A stretch of DNA of 6,860 bases from an uncultured Ruminococcus sp. (GCA_937898375.1 CALEJX010000515.1:1-6860); one strand, 5' to 3'. Counted from the first letter of the stretch, positions 1-5,986 are shown. Made by a program: numbers and translations. The notes: generated by a model not told the origin, from the letters alone.

Positions 1-2644
1 CCTTAGCCTGTGGCCAGATATGATCTATATTCCATTTGTGCTCATTTTCTACGTCTTCAAATGGGATAGGTTTTCCAGTATACATACACCTGCCAAGCTG
101 CATAAAGTAAAGAAAATACTTTTCGCTCCTCAGCTTGCCGTCATCAATGGTATCAAGATGTTCCCATATGCCTGACTTTTTCAGTTCATTTATATCCTTA
201 TCGTCAAGGCCATGCCAATGTTCAAGTATTTGATCCTTACGAGAACTTGTTCTCTTGCCCTTTGGCGTTTCGCTTGTACCTCTCGCCATTTCTATGAATA
301 TCTTATCTGGATCTCTGCCTTGTATCTTTTTCAGTTCATTTACTATATCAAACGTCCTTGTTACCGCACGGCGCACCGCTGTAGGAACATACATATCTTT
401 TAGACGTTCGTTTAAAGTCTTATAGTTTTCAGGAAGCTCATAGTATTGCCTGTTCATATGCTCGATATTTTCTGCATAGCGATACTTAGAGCTTAAAATC
501 TGCATAAGATTTTCATTCGTTTCCCAAAGCATAGTTATGATATTCCTATCGCTCTCAGCCTCGCCTGTCAGAGTATTGACAGGCAGGACTTCTTCGAGAA
601 AAAAGCGTGAAAGTCTGCCGTAATCTTTGTATTTAAGCCTTGTGATATACTTTATATCTTCGTCTGACAATGACGAAAACTCGCTCTTAAGCCAATTTTT
701 TAAACGCTTAGTGTCTGTAGTAACAGTAATTCGTTCAATGATTTTCTCTGCTTGTTGTTCATTAAGTATGCCCTGCGACAACATTCTTTTAAAGTCATGA
801 TAAGATTTCAAAGAGGATTTTGCAATATCGTCAATGCCTGTTATATCATCTTCCACAGTAGCATAACCATGAGAAACAAGACAACCTTTTATCTTCTTTT
901 TAGTCACTCTTGCACTGCTCTTTTCAAACAGCTCTGTATAAATATCCTGCTTTGCCTGAACAGAGATAGGCTCGCCATTGAGCTTTATATTGTTTATCTC
1001 ATTAAGAACATTGAATTTGCAGTAAAGCAGCGAATATTTCGGCAAAACGTCCTGACCTGCAACATATGTACATTTACAAGTCATACGACGAATAAATGCT
1101 TCTTCACTTTTATCTTTGTCTACCATATCCTCAAAATTCCATGGAGTGATCTTGCCTGCTTTTCTCACTATCCAAGCATTGGTGCTTGTTTTATTCTTTA
1201 CTAAAGGACCAACATAATAAGGCACACGGAATTTCATTATATCAAGTATTTTTTCTGAAACAGTACCATACTCATCACATTCATTAAGAAAAGGAAGATA
1301 CTCACAGGCATTATCAAGTATCTTTTTCAGTTCGATATAATAAATCTGATAAGGAATAACTCGATTATCTGTTGTCACCTGCTTTGGACAGAGCGTGTTA
1401 AGCTCACACTTTTTTATCAACTCTTCTAAAATTGGTTTATCTTCATCAGTTGGTGTTATCTTATCCAAGTATTTCTTTGTAAATTTGCAAAAATCCTCCT
1501 GATTACATTTTTTATATTTATCAGGTCTAGGCTTATTAGATGAAGCGTTATAAACATAGCTGACATAGTTAGCATTCGTTCCTACGTCTTTGAACATTTC
1601 TCTGTAATCATCTGCTGTAAGGTAAGCTTTGAAAATATCTTTCAATTTTTTTAGGTCTTTTCCATGTTCATCATACTTATCTTTTTTAGCCTCAGATATA
1701 AGTGTTTTACCCTCGAGAATATCCACAAGTAATGACCAATCGTAAAGGCTTTTCACACTTTTAAGCACAGCAAAATCAAGCTCGTCTATCTGTCCTTCGA
1801 GCATCTCCAGTGTATCGTCAAAATCTGCGTTTCTAACGCAAACAGAGTCCTTTTCAAGCTCTGTATATTCGTCTTTGACAAAAAGCTTTGAAAGCTTATC
1901 TGTTCCGCCGCTGAGTATTTTAACAAGAGCTGAATAGCTTATCCTGTCATTATCATTATCCTTGGCTTTACCACCAAACAAGAGCTGTTCAAAATCTTTT
2001 GTCTTTGCAGAAACAGATTTATGGCTTTTGAGTATCTTTGCAAAATCGGCAGGCTTTTCATCAAATGGAAGAATATCACAAAGTTCTTGCAAAGCTTCGT
2101 AAAAACATTTATATAGTGGCTCAAACTCGGTGATTTCGCTCACGCTATCCTCTGCAACCGGCAACAGAAAATGTCCTCTGTGAGCAAGCAGATATGCACA
2201 AGCAAGATAAACAAGCCTTACATCATGCGGCTCTTTACTCTCCATAAGCTCACATATAAGGTGATGTATTGTAGGATATTGTCTAAAATACTCCTTATCT
2301 GTATAATCAGAGTCATCAAAGAATATGTTGCTCGTCCTGTGATCAGCGTCCTCTGGCAAAAGAGCGCTTTCCCTGAGCCTATTAAAGAAATTCTTATCTT
2401 TCGTGCATATAGCAACAGCCATAAGACTTTGAAGAAGCTCTATTCTCTGCTTTCGTCGGTCAAGTCGTCTCCTGGCAATTCTGAATGTTCTCCTTTCAGC
2501 AGATTGTGCAGCTTCATCAAAAAGATGAACACCCCACATAAGGTTGTTCTTATATTTCTTCAGCTTATACTCACTGTTTGTAACAGCCCAGCCCACTGAA
2601 TCAGTTCCAATATCAAGTCCTATATAAAATTTTTCGTCAACCAC
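1..2644 (-). CDS. cas9: CRISPR-associated endonuclease Cas9, type II-A-like, N-terminal 881 codons (3' end outside window)
   Basis: RNA-guided DNA endonuclease that cuts both strands of a target with its HNH and split RuvC domains, using a crRNA:tracrRNA guide. The frame is open from a GTG at 2644 to the window edge. RuvC-I is residues 7-22 (YIGLDIGTDSVGWAVT, catalytic Asp11). The Arg-rich bridge helix is about 51-72 (RRTFRIARRRLDRRKQRIE). The REC lobe follows, with stretches close to S. pyogenes Cas9: YPTIHHL, FRVPYYVGPL, TPWNF, VLPKYSLLY and GRLSR. RuvC-II is KIFIEMARG with catalytic Glu785. HNH has just begun (NIDHIWPQ, catalytic His875) when the window ends, so the rest of HNH, RuvC-III and the PAM-interacting domain are unseen. 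Catalytic residues seen so far are intact and no stop or frameshift was found. Since His840 of the 1,368-residue S. pyogenes enzyme aligns with His875, I infer about 1,350-1,400 residues in total. The GTG is chosen because AAAGGAGG lies 8 bases upstream and the RuvC-I motif starts six residues later. A tracrRNA gene and a WYL regulator lie upstream. Family is certain; subtype II-A is an inference from similarity and tracrRNA form. Confidence 0.97.
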   Translation of the reverse strand, partial: MVDEKFYIGLDIGTDSVGWAVTNSEYKLKKYKNNLMWGVHLFDEAAQSAERRTFRIARRRLDRRKQRIELLQSLMAVAICTKDKNFFNRLRESALLPEDADHRTSNIFFDDSDYTDKEYFRQYPTIHHLICELMESKEPHDVRLVYLACAYLLAHRGHFLLPVAEDSVSEITEFEPLYKCFYEALQELCDILPFDEKPADFAKILKSHKSVSAKTKDFEQLLFGGKAKDNDNDRISYSALVKILSGGTDKLSKLFVKDEYTELEKDSVCVRNADFDDTLEMLEGQIDELDFAVLKSVKSLYDWSLLVDILEGKTLISEAKKDKYDEHGKDLKKLKDIFKAYLTADDYREMFKDVGTNANYVSYVYNASSNKPRPDKYKKCNQEDFCKFTKKYLDKITPTDEDKPILEELIKKCELNTLCPKQVTTDNRVIPYQIYYIELKKILDNACEYLPFLNECDEYGTVSEKILDIMKFRVPYYVGPLVKNKTSTNAWIVRKAGKITPWNFEDMVDKDKSEEAFIRRMTCKCTYVAGQDVLPKYSLLYCKFNVLNEINNIKLNGEPISVQAKQDIYTELFEKSSARVTKKKIKGCLVSHGYATVEDDITGIDDIAKSSLKSYHDFKRMLSQGILNEQQAEKIIERITVTTDTKRLKNWLKSEFSSLSDEDIKYITRLKYKDYGRLSRFFLEEVLPVNTLTGEAESDRNIITMLWETNENLMQILSSKYRYAENIEHMNRQYYELPENYKTLNERLKDMYVPTAVRRAVTRTFDIVNELKKIQGRDPDKIFIEMARGTSETPKGKRTSSRKDQILEHWHGLDDKDINELKKSGIWEHLDTIDDGKLRSEKYFLYFMQLGRCMYTGKPIPFEDVENEHKWNIDHIWPQAK

Positions 2645-2652
2645 TTGACAAA

Positions 2653-2660
2653 CCTCCTTT
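2653..2660 (-). promoter_or_regulatory. cas9 ribosome binding site
   Basis: Read on the minus strand this is AAAGGAGG, a near-perfect Shine-Dalgarno sequence 8 bases before the GTG at 2644. It decides the start codon. It lies inside the spacer of the tracrRNA promoter on the other strand, so the two genes share these bases. Confidence 0.85.
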
Positions 2661-2668
2661 TTCGTGTT

Positions 2669-2674
2669 AATATA
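2669..2674 (-). promoter_or_regulatory. Possible cas9 -10 box (weak)
   Basis: On the minus strand, TATATT matches five of six bases of a sigma-A -10 box and lies about 25 bases before the cas9 GTG. No recognisable -35 box is found 16-18 bases further upstream (the bases there read TAGGGT). If real, it would be an activator-dependent or weak promoter sharing its AT-rich core with the tracrRNA -10 on the other strand. It could equally be only the complement of that -10 box, with cas9 transcribed from the WYL regulator's promoter. Confidence 0.25.
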
Positions 2675-2679
2675 ATGTC

Positions 2680-2805
2680 ATAGGATTTACTACCCTATAA
2701 AATTACACTACAAGTTCAAATAAAATATTTTTTCAAATCGTTGGCATTTTGCCTTCAGCACGAGTGTCGTGTTCAGCTCCTTGTTTTTTGACAGGGAGCT
2801 TTTTT
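2680..2805 (+). ncRNA. tracrRNA, divergent from cas9
   Basis: Trans-activating CRISPR RNA that would pair with the crRNA repeat and hold it in Cas9. The 26 bases at 2686-2711 followed by AAGT (2712-2715) and TCAAAT (2716-2721) form a 36-base anti-repeat. The AAGT reproduces the four-base tracr-side bulge of S. pyogenes tracrRNA, and the following TCAAATAAAA parallels its UAAAAUAAGG. Downstream come a GGCA-TTT-TGCC hairpin (2743-2753), a CACGA-GTG-TCGTG hairpin (2759-2771) and a terminator stem (2775-2800) with a T-run to 2805. The expected primary transcript is about 126 nt, with a strong promoter directly upstream. From bulge geometry the cognate repeat should begin GTTTGAGAGTAGTG and end near GGGTAGTAAA, 36 nt in total. 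Position next to cas9 and antisense to it matches known type II-A loci. No array is in the window to confirm pairing, so the call rests on structure and context. Confidence 0.85.
2775..2805 (+). terminator. Intrinsic terminator of the tracrRNA
   Basis: AGCTCCTTG (2775-2783) pairs with CAGGGAGCT (2792-2800) as a 9-bp stem with one G-U pair and an 8-base loop, followed by a run of six T (2800-2805). It ends the tracrRNA 12 bases before the stop codon of the convergent WYL gene. On the minus strand the hairpin has no U-run after it, so it should not stop transcripts coming from the WYL gene. Confidence 0.85.
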
Positions 2806-2817
2806 ATTGCATTTTTA

Positions 2818-3801
2818 TCAAAGTGCTGATCTTACCCATTCGTTATACTGCTCTATTATATCTTCTGGCTCATAGATCTTCATTTTACGTGGAAATTGTA
2901 ACATCCACCCCCACAATGTTGGGCTTATCTGCACATCGACAGTCGTCTTACATACATTACCGTTTCTGCGTATTCTTATATCATGTCCAAATTTATCATA
3001 AACCACCTCAACAAGATCAGGTGTAAAAATAAAAGTAACGCGCCTTATTTTGCCACCATACATCTTAAAAGATTGAAGCCTATATGTACTGAGCTTTTTC
3101 AAATGACATAGAGCATCTGCACTAACGGCTACCTCTGATATCTTAGGGGATTCTATCCTATCAACTCTAAATGCTTTTACTTTATTTTCATATTTTTGTT
3201 CTGATCGATAACACAGCAGATAGTAATTTCCGTCATTAAATATAAGACTAAGAGGTTCTTCACAGTATATCTTTTTGTTATGAGCATATATTTTCTCGCC
3301 ATATTCATTGAGATGAAAATATCTAAAAGTAAGCTTAAAATGCTTTTCAATTGCAGTTTCAGCTACTTCTATATTGCTAAAAATATCATCGTTTCTATGC
3401 TTGACAGTCAAAAAACGAACAGCATTGCGTTTAAGAAGCTGAGCCTTGTATTTGCCACTCAGTTCCGCAAGCTTATCAAGCAACATCTCAGTCTTATCCT
3501 GTGGTATAAATGCTGCACTTTGAATGGCGTCCATGATTATTTTTACCTCTGATACGTTGAAACGACGGTGCTTAACATAATAAGTGCTATCATGCCACGA
3601 ACGTCCTTTGAACACTTCATACCCGTTATCAATTAGTGTTTCTATATCACGATAAACTGTTCGCCGTTCGCTTGAAATACCACACATCGAAAGCTCATCT
3701 ATAAGCTGTTGCGTCGTCATTTGATGATCAGGATCGGTCATCTCGTTTAATATCTCCCATATTTTCAGTAGCTTAAGTCTATTTGGCTTATTTTTCCCCA
3801 T
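2818..3801 (-). CDS. HTH-WYL-WCX transcriptional regulator next to cas9
   Basis: Predicted cytoplasmic DNA-binding regulator of the WYL family, whose members often sense nucleic acid or nucleotide ligands and control defence or DNA-damage genes. Three parts are visible. An N-terminal DeoR-like winged helix-turn-helix spans residues 8-62 (TTQQLIDELS, then SSERRTVYRDIETL). A WYL domain spans about 145-218, with YYLLCY in place of the usual W-Y-L core and the signature FRVDRI at 211-216. A C-terminal WCX-like extension runs from 253 to the end (RVTFIF, then DKFGHDIRI and WMLQFP). The 327-residue length is normal for this architecture. The start ATG has GGAG about 10 bases upstream and a good promoter. 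It lies upstream of cas9 on the same strand, with only the opposite-strand tracrRNA between them. That makes it a candidate regulator of this CRISPR locus, which is an inference from position; WYL proteins elsewhere regulate many unrelated genes. It has no sign of decay. Confidence 0.9.
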   Translation of the reverse strand: MGKNKPNRLKLLKIWEILNEMTDPDHQMTTQQLIDELSMCGISSERRTVYRDIETLIDNGYEVFKGRSWHDSTYYVKHRRFNVSEVKIIMDAIQSAAFIPQDKTEMLLDKLAELSGKYKAQLLKRNAVRFLTVKHRNDDIFSNIEVAETAIEKHFKLTFRYFHLNEYGEKIYAHNKKIYCEEPLSLIFNDGNYYLLCYRSEQKYENKVKAFRVDRIESPKISEVAVSADALCHLKKLSTYRLQSFKMYGGKIRRVTFIFTPDLVEVVYDKFGHDIRIRRNGNVCKTTVDVQISPTLWGWMLQFPRKMKIYEPEDIIEQYNEWVRSAL

Positions 3802-3842
3802 TATAAAAATTCTCCATCTTATAATAAAATATTCACAAATTC

Positions 3843-3872
3843 ATTATAGCATATACAAAAAGTTCATGTCAA
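3843..3872 (-). promoter_or_regulatory. Sigma-A-like promoter of the WYL regulator
   Basis: Read on the minus strand, TTGACA (3872-3867), an 18-base spacer and TATAAT (3848-3843) form a consensus promoter. It predicts a start near 3836 and a leader of about 35 bases before the ATG at 3801. An imperfect inverted pair (GTTCATG/CAAGTAC) flanks the -35 box, but with only 5 of 7 matching positions I do not call it an operator. Confidence 0.75.
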
Positions 3873-3924
3873 TGTTTACAAGTACAAATAATGTGACTTA
3901 AAGAAAATATAACATAAAAACACA

Positions 3925-3963
3925 ACAGCACCGCTCCCACCAAACCAATGAAAGCGGTGCTGT
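3925..3963 (-). terminator. Terminator of the DUF6147-like gene
   Basis: A perfect 11-bp stem, ACAGCACCGCT (3925-3935) and AGCGGTGCTGT (3953-3963), with a 17-base loop. It lies 14 bases after the stop codon at 3977. On the minus strand it is followed by TGTGTTTTTATG, a moderate U-rich tail. It separates the secreted-protein gene from the WYL gene promoter. Confidence 0.75.
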
Positions 3964-3976
3964 ATACTTTTTAAAC

Positions 3977-4396
3977 TTATACTGTGACAGAATTACTGTA
4001 AGCCGTTACTGTTTCATAGTTTGATCCCTTGTAAACCTTTGCGATAGTCTTAACTCTGTATGTACCTTTTGCAACATTTGAATATGGCTGAACAAAATAT
4101 GCACGGGACGAGAATACCGTTGTTCCCCTGCCGTTGATCGATGGCCATGATGTTCCGTTTTTCTTCTGCAGCTCCTGCGTAATAGTTATTTTTGTGATAC
4201 CGCTGAAACCTGATACTGTGCTTGTACAAGTCAATGTAGTACCCGATTTGCTTATGGTGCTTGAAATTCTTTCTGTGTAGGAGTACTGCGGTGAGATCTG
4301 ATCATTGTAGTTTGTGTCTGTGTCGTCTGCATAGGTGCATACGCCGAAGCTAAACATCATTGCGGTAGCAACAAGAATGCTGAGAACCTTTTTCAT
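3977..4396 (-). CDS. Small secreted protein, DUF6147-like
   Basis: A 139-residue exported protein of unknown function. Residues 1-23 are a clear signal peptide: MKK, a hydrophobic core, then a cleavage site like TYA before DD. The mature part is about 116 residues, rich in Ser and Thr and predicted to be all beta. It contains YTERISSTISKSGTTLTCTS and ITITQELQKKNGTSW, a style I associate with the DUF6147 family of secreted Clostridia proteins. There are no catalytic motifs, anchor or repeats. Mature-part cysteine is limited to one residue (LTCTS), so no disulphide pair. The start is firm: AGGAGG lies 8 bases before the ATG. The gene follows the sigma/anti-sigma pair on the same strand, but a strong terminator sits in its leader, so its promoter is unclear. 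It may be expressed by read-through under the sigma factor operon. Family name is from memory of the pattern. Confidence 0.8.
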   Translation of the reverse strand: MKKVLSILVATAMMFSFGVCTYADDTDTNYNDQISPQYSYTERISSTISKSGTTLTCTSTVSGFSGITKITITQELQKKNGTSWPSINGRGTTVFSSRAYFVQPYSNVAKGTYRVKTIAKVYKGSNYETVTAYSNSVTV

Positions 4397-4410
4397 GGTA
4401 AATTCCTCCT

Positions 4411-4455
4411 AAAATAAAAAATATATGAGGGTCAAACTACAACCCTCATATATTT
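4411..4455 (-). terminator. Terminator after the anti-sigma gene, abutting the next gene's ribosome site
   Basis: A perfect 14-bp stem (4419-4432 with 4442-4455; core ATATATGAGGGT / ACCCTCATATAT) with a 9-base loop. On the minus strand it is followed by TTTTTATTTT and then at once by the AGGAGG of the gene starting at 4396. It is a strong intrinsic terminator for the transcript that stops translating at 4487. No convincing promoter is visible between the hairpin and the next gene. Confidence 0.85.
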
Positions 4456-4486
4456 ATACGCACTAACTTGATCGATTTGGACAATC

Positions 4487-5155
4487 TTATTTCATTTTTG
4501 TTGACCTGCACAAATCAAGCATTTCGTCTTTATTCAAATTGCCTGATATCTGCATGATATATTTGCCATTATCCCAAACAAATGTGCATTCACCATTGCC
4601 ATGATCATAAACCCTGTAGATCTGACCATTGTCATCAGTGATATTTTCAACAGTTGTATGTTCATTATCAAATGATACATTATACGTCTGCTTGGTAAAC
4701 TGCTCAAATACTATAAATTTATTATCGTCCTGTGAGCTGTAAACAGAATATATACCTACATCAGAAGTATAATGCTCTGTTTGCTTAAAACCTTCAGGCA
4801 GCTTCGTTATCTGATACTCATTCTCTATAGTTGTCGGACTTTCTTCATCATCCTTGACAGTGACTACCTGATGGTCTGAGAAATTATTTTCGATAAAATC
4901 ATATACCGATTCACGAACAGCCTTTACGCTGAAAGCGGAAGCAGATATCACAACAAGTGCGCCTGCAACGCAAGCCGCACGTCTGCCTGCTGTACATATG
5001 AACTGAAAATATGGTTTTTCACGTCTGTGTATCAGTTTCTTCATTTTCTTCTCGAAACCTGCGGAAAATTCATGCTCTGAAACTTCTAATTCATTTATAC
5101 TGTTGCACTCCATATCCAATGACCTTTGCAGTGCCGTTACAAGATTACTGCTCAT
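4487..5155 (-). CDS. Membrane anti-sigma-like protein with DUF4367-like extracellular domain
   Basis: Probable partner and inhibitor of the sigma factor encoded just upstream. Counting from the ATG at 5155 it has 222 residues. A cytoplasmic N-terminal part of about 60 residues contains EHEFSAGFEKKMKKLI, a segment typical of Clostridia anti-sigma proteins without a zinc motif; there is no HxxxCxxC. One membrane segment lies around 60-79 (AACVAGALVVISASAFSV), and an extracellular part of about 140 residues follows. The C-terminal hundred residues (LPEGF near its start, FVWDNGKYIMQISG and NKDEMLDLCRS near its end) look like a DUF4367 domain, inferred to sense an envelope signal. I prefer the ATG at 5155 to the in-frame ATG at 5167: GAGG lies 6 bases before the former, whereas the latter has its GGGAGG almost touching it. 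Either start overlaps the sigma gene (11 or 23 bases), which implies translational coupling. A terminator follows. Confidence 0.85.
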   Translation of the reverse strand: MSSNLVTALQRSLDMECNSINELEVSEHEFSAGFEKKMKKLIHRREKPYFQFICTAGRRAACVAGALVVISASAFSVKAVRESVYDFIENNFSDHQVVTVKDDEESPTTIENEYQITKLPEGFKQTEHYTSDVGIYSVYSSQDDNKFIVFEQFTKQTYNVSFDNEHTTVENITDDNGQIYRVYDHGNGECTFVWDNGKYIMQISGNLNKDEMLDLCRSTKMK

Positions 5156-5678
5156 CTTTATCCTCATCCTCCCTGAGTTCGTTCATAAGACGATTCTTAG
5201 CCCTCCATAAGCGTTTATATACGGCATTTTCCTTTAAGCCATACATTTTTGCGATCTCGTTCACATTATATCCGTAAACATAATAAAGATGCAGGATATC
5301 CCTATCCTCTGGCTTTAGACGAGAGATACAATCCACAAGCTCGGTCACTGCAAAATCATCAAACTTTGAGTCAGGGATATTGTCAAGAAGCTCCATATCA
5401 TCACACTCGGCATTCTTTTTCCTTATTATATCCATTGATGTGTTCCTAACTATTTTAACGTAATAAGCAGCCGTTTTTGGACAGATAATTTTATGAACTT
5501 TATGAAAACTTTTTGCGATATTCAAAAATGCCGCAGATACAGCGTCCTCGGCGTCATGATCATTATCAAAATATTCCCTTGCAACGTGCATCATAAGGTT
5601 TTTATAGCTATTATATAAGGTCTCAAAGGCCTTTTTGTCATCGTCATCATCTATCAGAGCCATACATACAGCGATCAT
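5145..5678 (-). CDS. ECF-type RNA polymerase sigma factor
   Basis: A 177-residue sigma-70 family protein of the extracytoplasmic function group, which directs RNA polymerase to a small set of promoters. Region 2 is about residues 17-88 (FETLYNSYKNLMMHVAREYF, then DAEDAVSAAFLNI and RNTSMDIIRKKN). A short acidic linker follows. Region 4 is about 112-168, with the DNA-binding helix-turn-helix at 138-160 (VNEIAKMYGLKENAVYKRLW). There is no region 1 or 3, as expected. An unusual run of five Asp (10-14) followed by two Lys precedes region 2. The ATG at 5678 is supported by GAGGTGATAT just upstream. The gene overlaps the anti-sigma-like gene and is divergent from the secreted surface-protein gene at 5987, so that gene or the small secreted protein downstream could be targets. 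The regulon cannot be read from this window. Confidence 0.93.
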   Translation of the reverse strand: MIAVCMALIDDDDDKKAFETLYNSYKNLMMHVAREYFDNDHDAEDAVSAAFLNIAKSFHKVHKIICPKTAAYYVKIVRNTSMDIIRKKNAECDDMELLDNIPDSKFDDFAVTELVDCISRLKPEDRDILHLYYVYGYNVNEIAKMYGLKENAVYKRLWRAKNRLMNELREDEDKDEQ

Positions 5679-5710
5679 TATATCACCTCACAAAGCAGTA
5701 TCGTACTTTT

Positions 5711-5739
5711 ATAATAACATATTCTGCCTGTTATTTCAA
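5711..5739 (-). promoter_or_regulatory. Promoter of the sigma/anti-sigma operon
   Basis: On the minus strand, TTGAAA (5739-5734), a 17-base spacer and TATTAT (5716-5711) form a good sigma-A-like promoter about 33 bases before the ATG. The bases around the -35 also read ATAAC, which resembles the AAC of ECF promoters, so autoregulation is possible but not shown. Confidence 0.6.
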
Positions 5740-5849
5740 GTGACATATCTTACAAAAAGCGCCTGTTTTCTGTATTTTTTATTTTTACAAAAAATAATCA
5801 GGTGATTAATATGAGACTATCATTTTAAAAGTTGGCAAGAACGTCTTAT

Positions 5850-5931
5850 CTTAATTGTAAACAATTTAAAAGAGTAGTAAAAAAATTTGCTTTTTCTGAA
5901 AAAAATTCCAATAAAAATATTGACAATTAAG
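5850..5931. repeat. Inverted half-sites, possible operator
   Basis: CTTAATTGT at 5850-5858 recurs as its exact inverse complement ACAATTAAG at 5923-5931, which overlaps the -35 of the surface-protein promoter. Between them, ACAATT (5861-5866) forms a small palindrome with the first copy (AATTGT-AA-ACAATT, 5853-5866). The outer copies are 73 bases apart, close to seven helical turns. It could be a two-site operator with looping, but the sequence is AT-rich and chance similarity is quite possible. Confidence 0.3.
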
Positions 5932-5948
5932 TTTAAATGGTGTATAAT
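5920..5948 (+). promoter_or_regulatory. Strong sigma-A promoter of the surface-protein gene
   Basis: TTGACA (5920-5925), exactly 17 bases, then TATAAT (5943-5948): both boxes are perfect consensus. The predicted transcript start near 5955 leaves a leader of about 32 bases to the ATG at 5987. The ribosome site AAAGGTGAT is at 5971-5979. Confidence 0.9.
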
Positions 5949-5986
5949 GTCTCTATAAGAAATTATTACGAAAGGTGATAAATGTT

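Larger units (their letters stand above)
2645..2676 (+). promoter_or_regulatory. tracrRNA promoter, overlapping the cas9 start
   Basis: On the plus strand there is a consensus -35 TTGACA (2645-2650), a 17-base spacer and TAATAT (2668-2673). A consensus TATAAT also overlaps it at 2671-2676 with a 20-base spacing. Either predicts a transcript start at about 2680-2683, immediately before the anti-repeat. The -35 box abuts the cas9 GTG, and the spacer contains the cas9 ribosome site. Polymerase bound here would therefore sit over the cas9 translation start region. Confidence 0.75.
5679..5986. other. Divergent intergenic control region
   Basis: This 308-base AT-rich region separates the minus-strand sigma operon from the plus-strand surface-protein gene. 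It holds the sigma-operon promoter (5711-5739), a set of AATTGT/ACAATT half-sites (5850-5931) and the strong plus-strand promoter (5920-5948). The middle, about 5745-5845, has no convincing gene, RNA or terminator. It contains only a five-codon open frame, ATG at 5811 to TAA at 5828 (MRLSF), with GGTGAT six bases upstream, which I regard as probable coincidence. Confidence 0.6.

Noticed and set aside
752..1204. 150-codon open frame on the plus strand
   Set aside because: Lies wholly antisense to cas9, has no ribosome site and a Phe/Cys/Ile-rich composition typical of the reverse of a coding strand.
2171..2599. 142-codon open frame on the plus strand
   Set aside because: Antisense to the Cas9 bridge helix and REC region, with no ribosome site or recognisable domain.
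2686..2721. Reading this stretch as a lone CRISPR repeat or remnant array on the minus strand
   Set aside because: Only one copy exists, the promoter and terminator flank it in the plus direction, and the AAGU bulge is on the tracr side, so it is an anti-repeat.
2769..3026. 85-codon plus-strand frame at the tracrRNA 3' end
   Set aside because: It begins inside the tracrRNA terminator region and runs antisense to the conserved WCX part of the WYL gene; a shadow frame.
3851..3872. Inverted repeat around the WYL promoter -35 as an autoregulatory operator
   Set aside because: Only 5 of 7 positions match across the arms (GTTCATG / CAAGTAC), not better than expected by chance.
5011..5449. Two plus-strand frames opposite the sigma and anti-sigma genes
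   Set aside because: Both are antisense to well-supported genes and lack ribosome sites; the Ser/Leu-rich products look like reverse-strand artefacts.
5811..5828. Five-codon frame MRLSF with GGTGAT upstream, a possible leader peptide
   Set aside because: It precedes the promoter of the plus-strand gene, so it is not in that transcript, and there is no promoter or attenuator hairpin of its own.
5975..5986. GTG at 5975 as the start of the surface-protein gene
   Set aside because: The GTG is part of the ribosome site AAAGGTGAT; the ATG at 5987 is correctly spaced from it and gives a standard MKK signal-peptide start.
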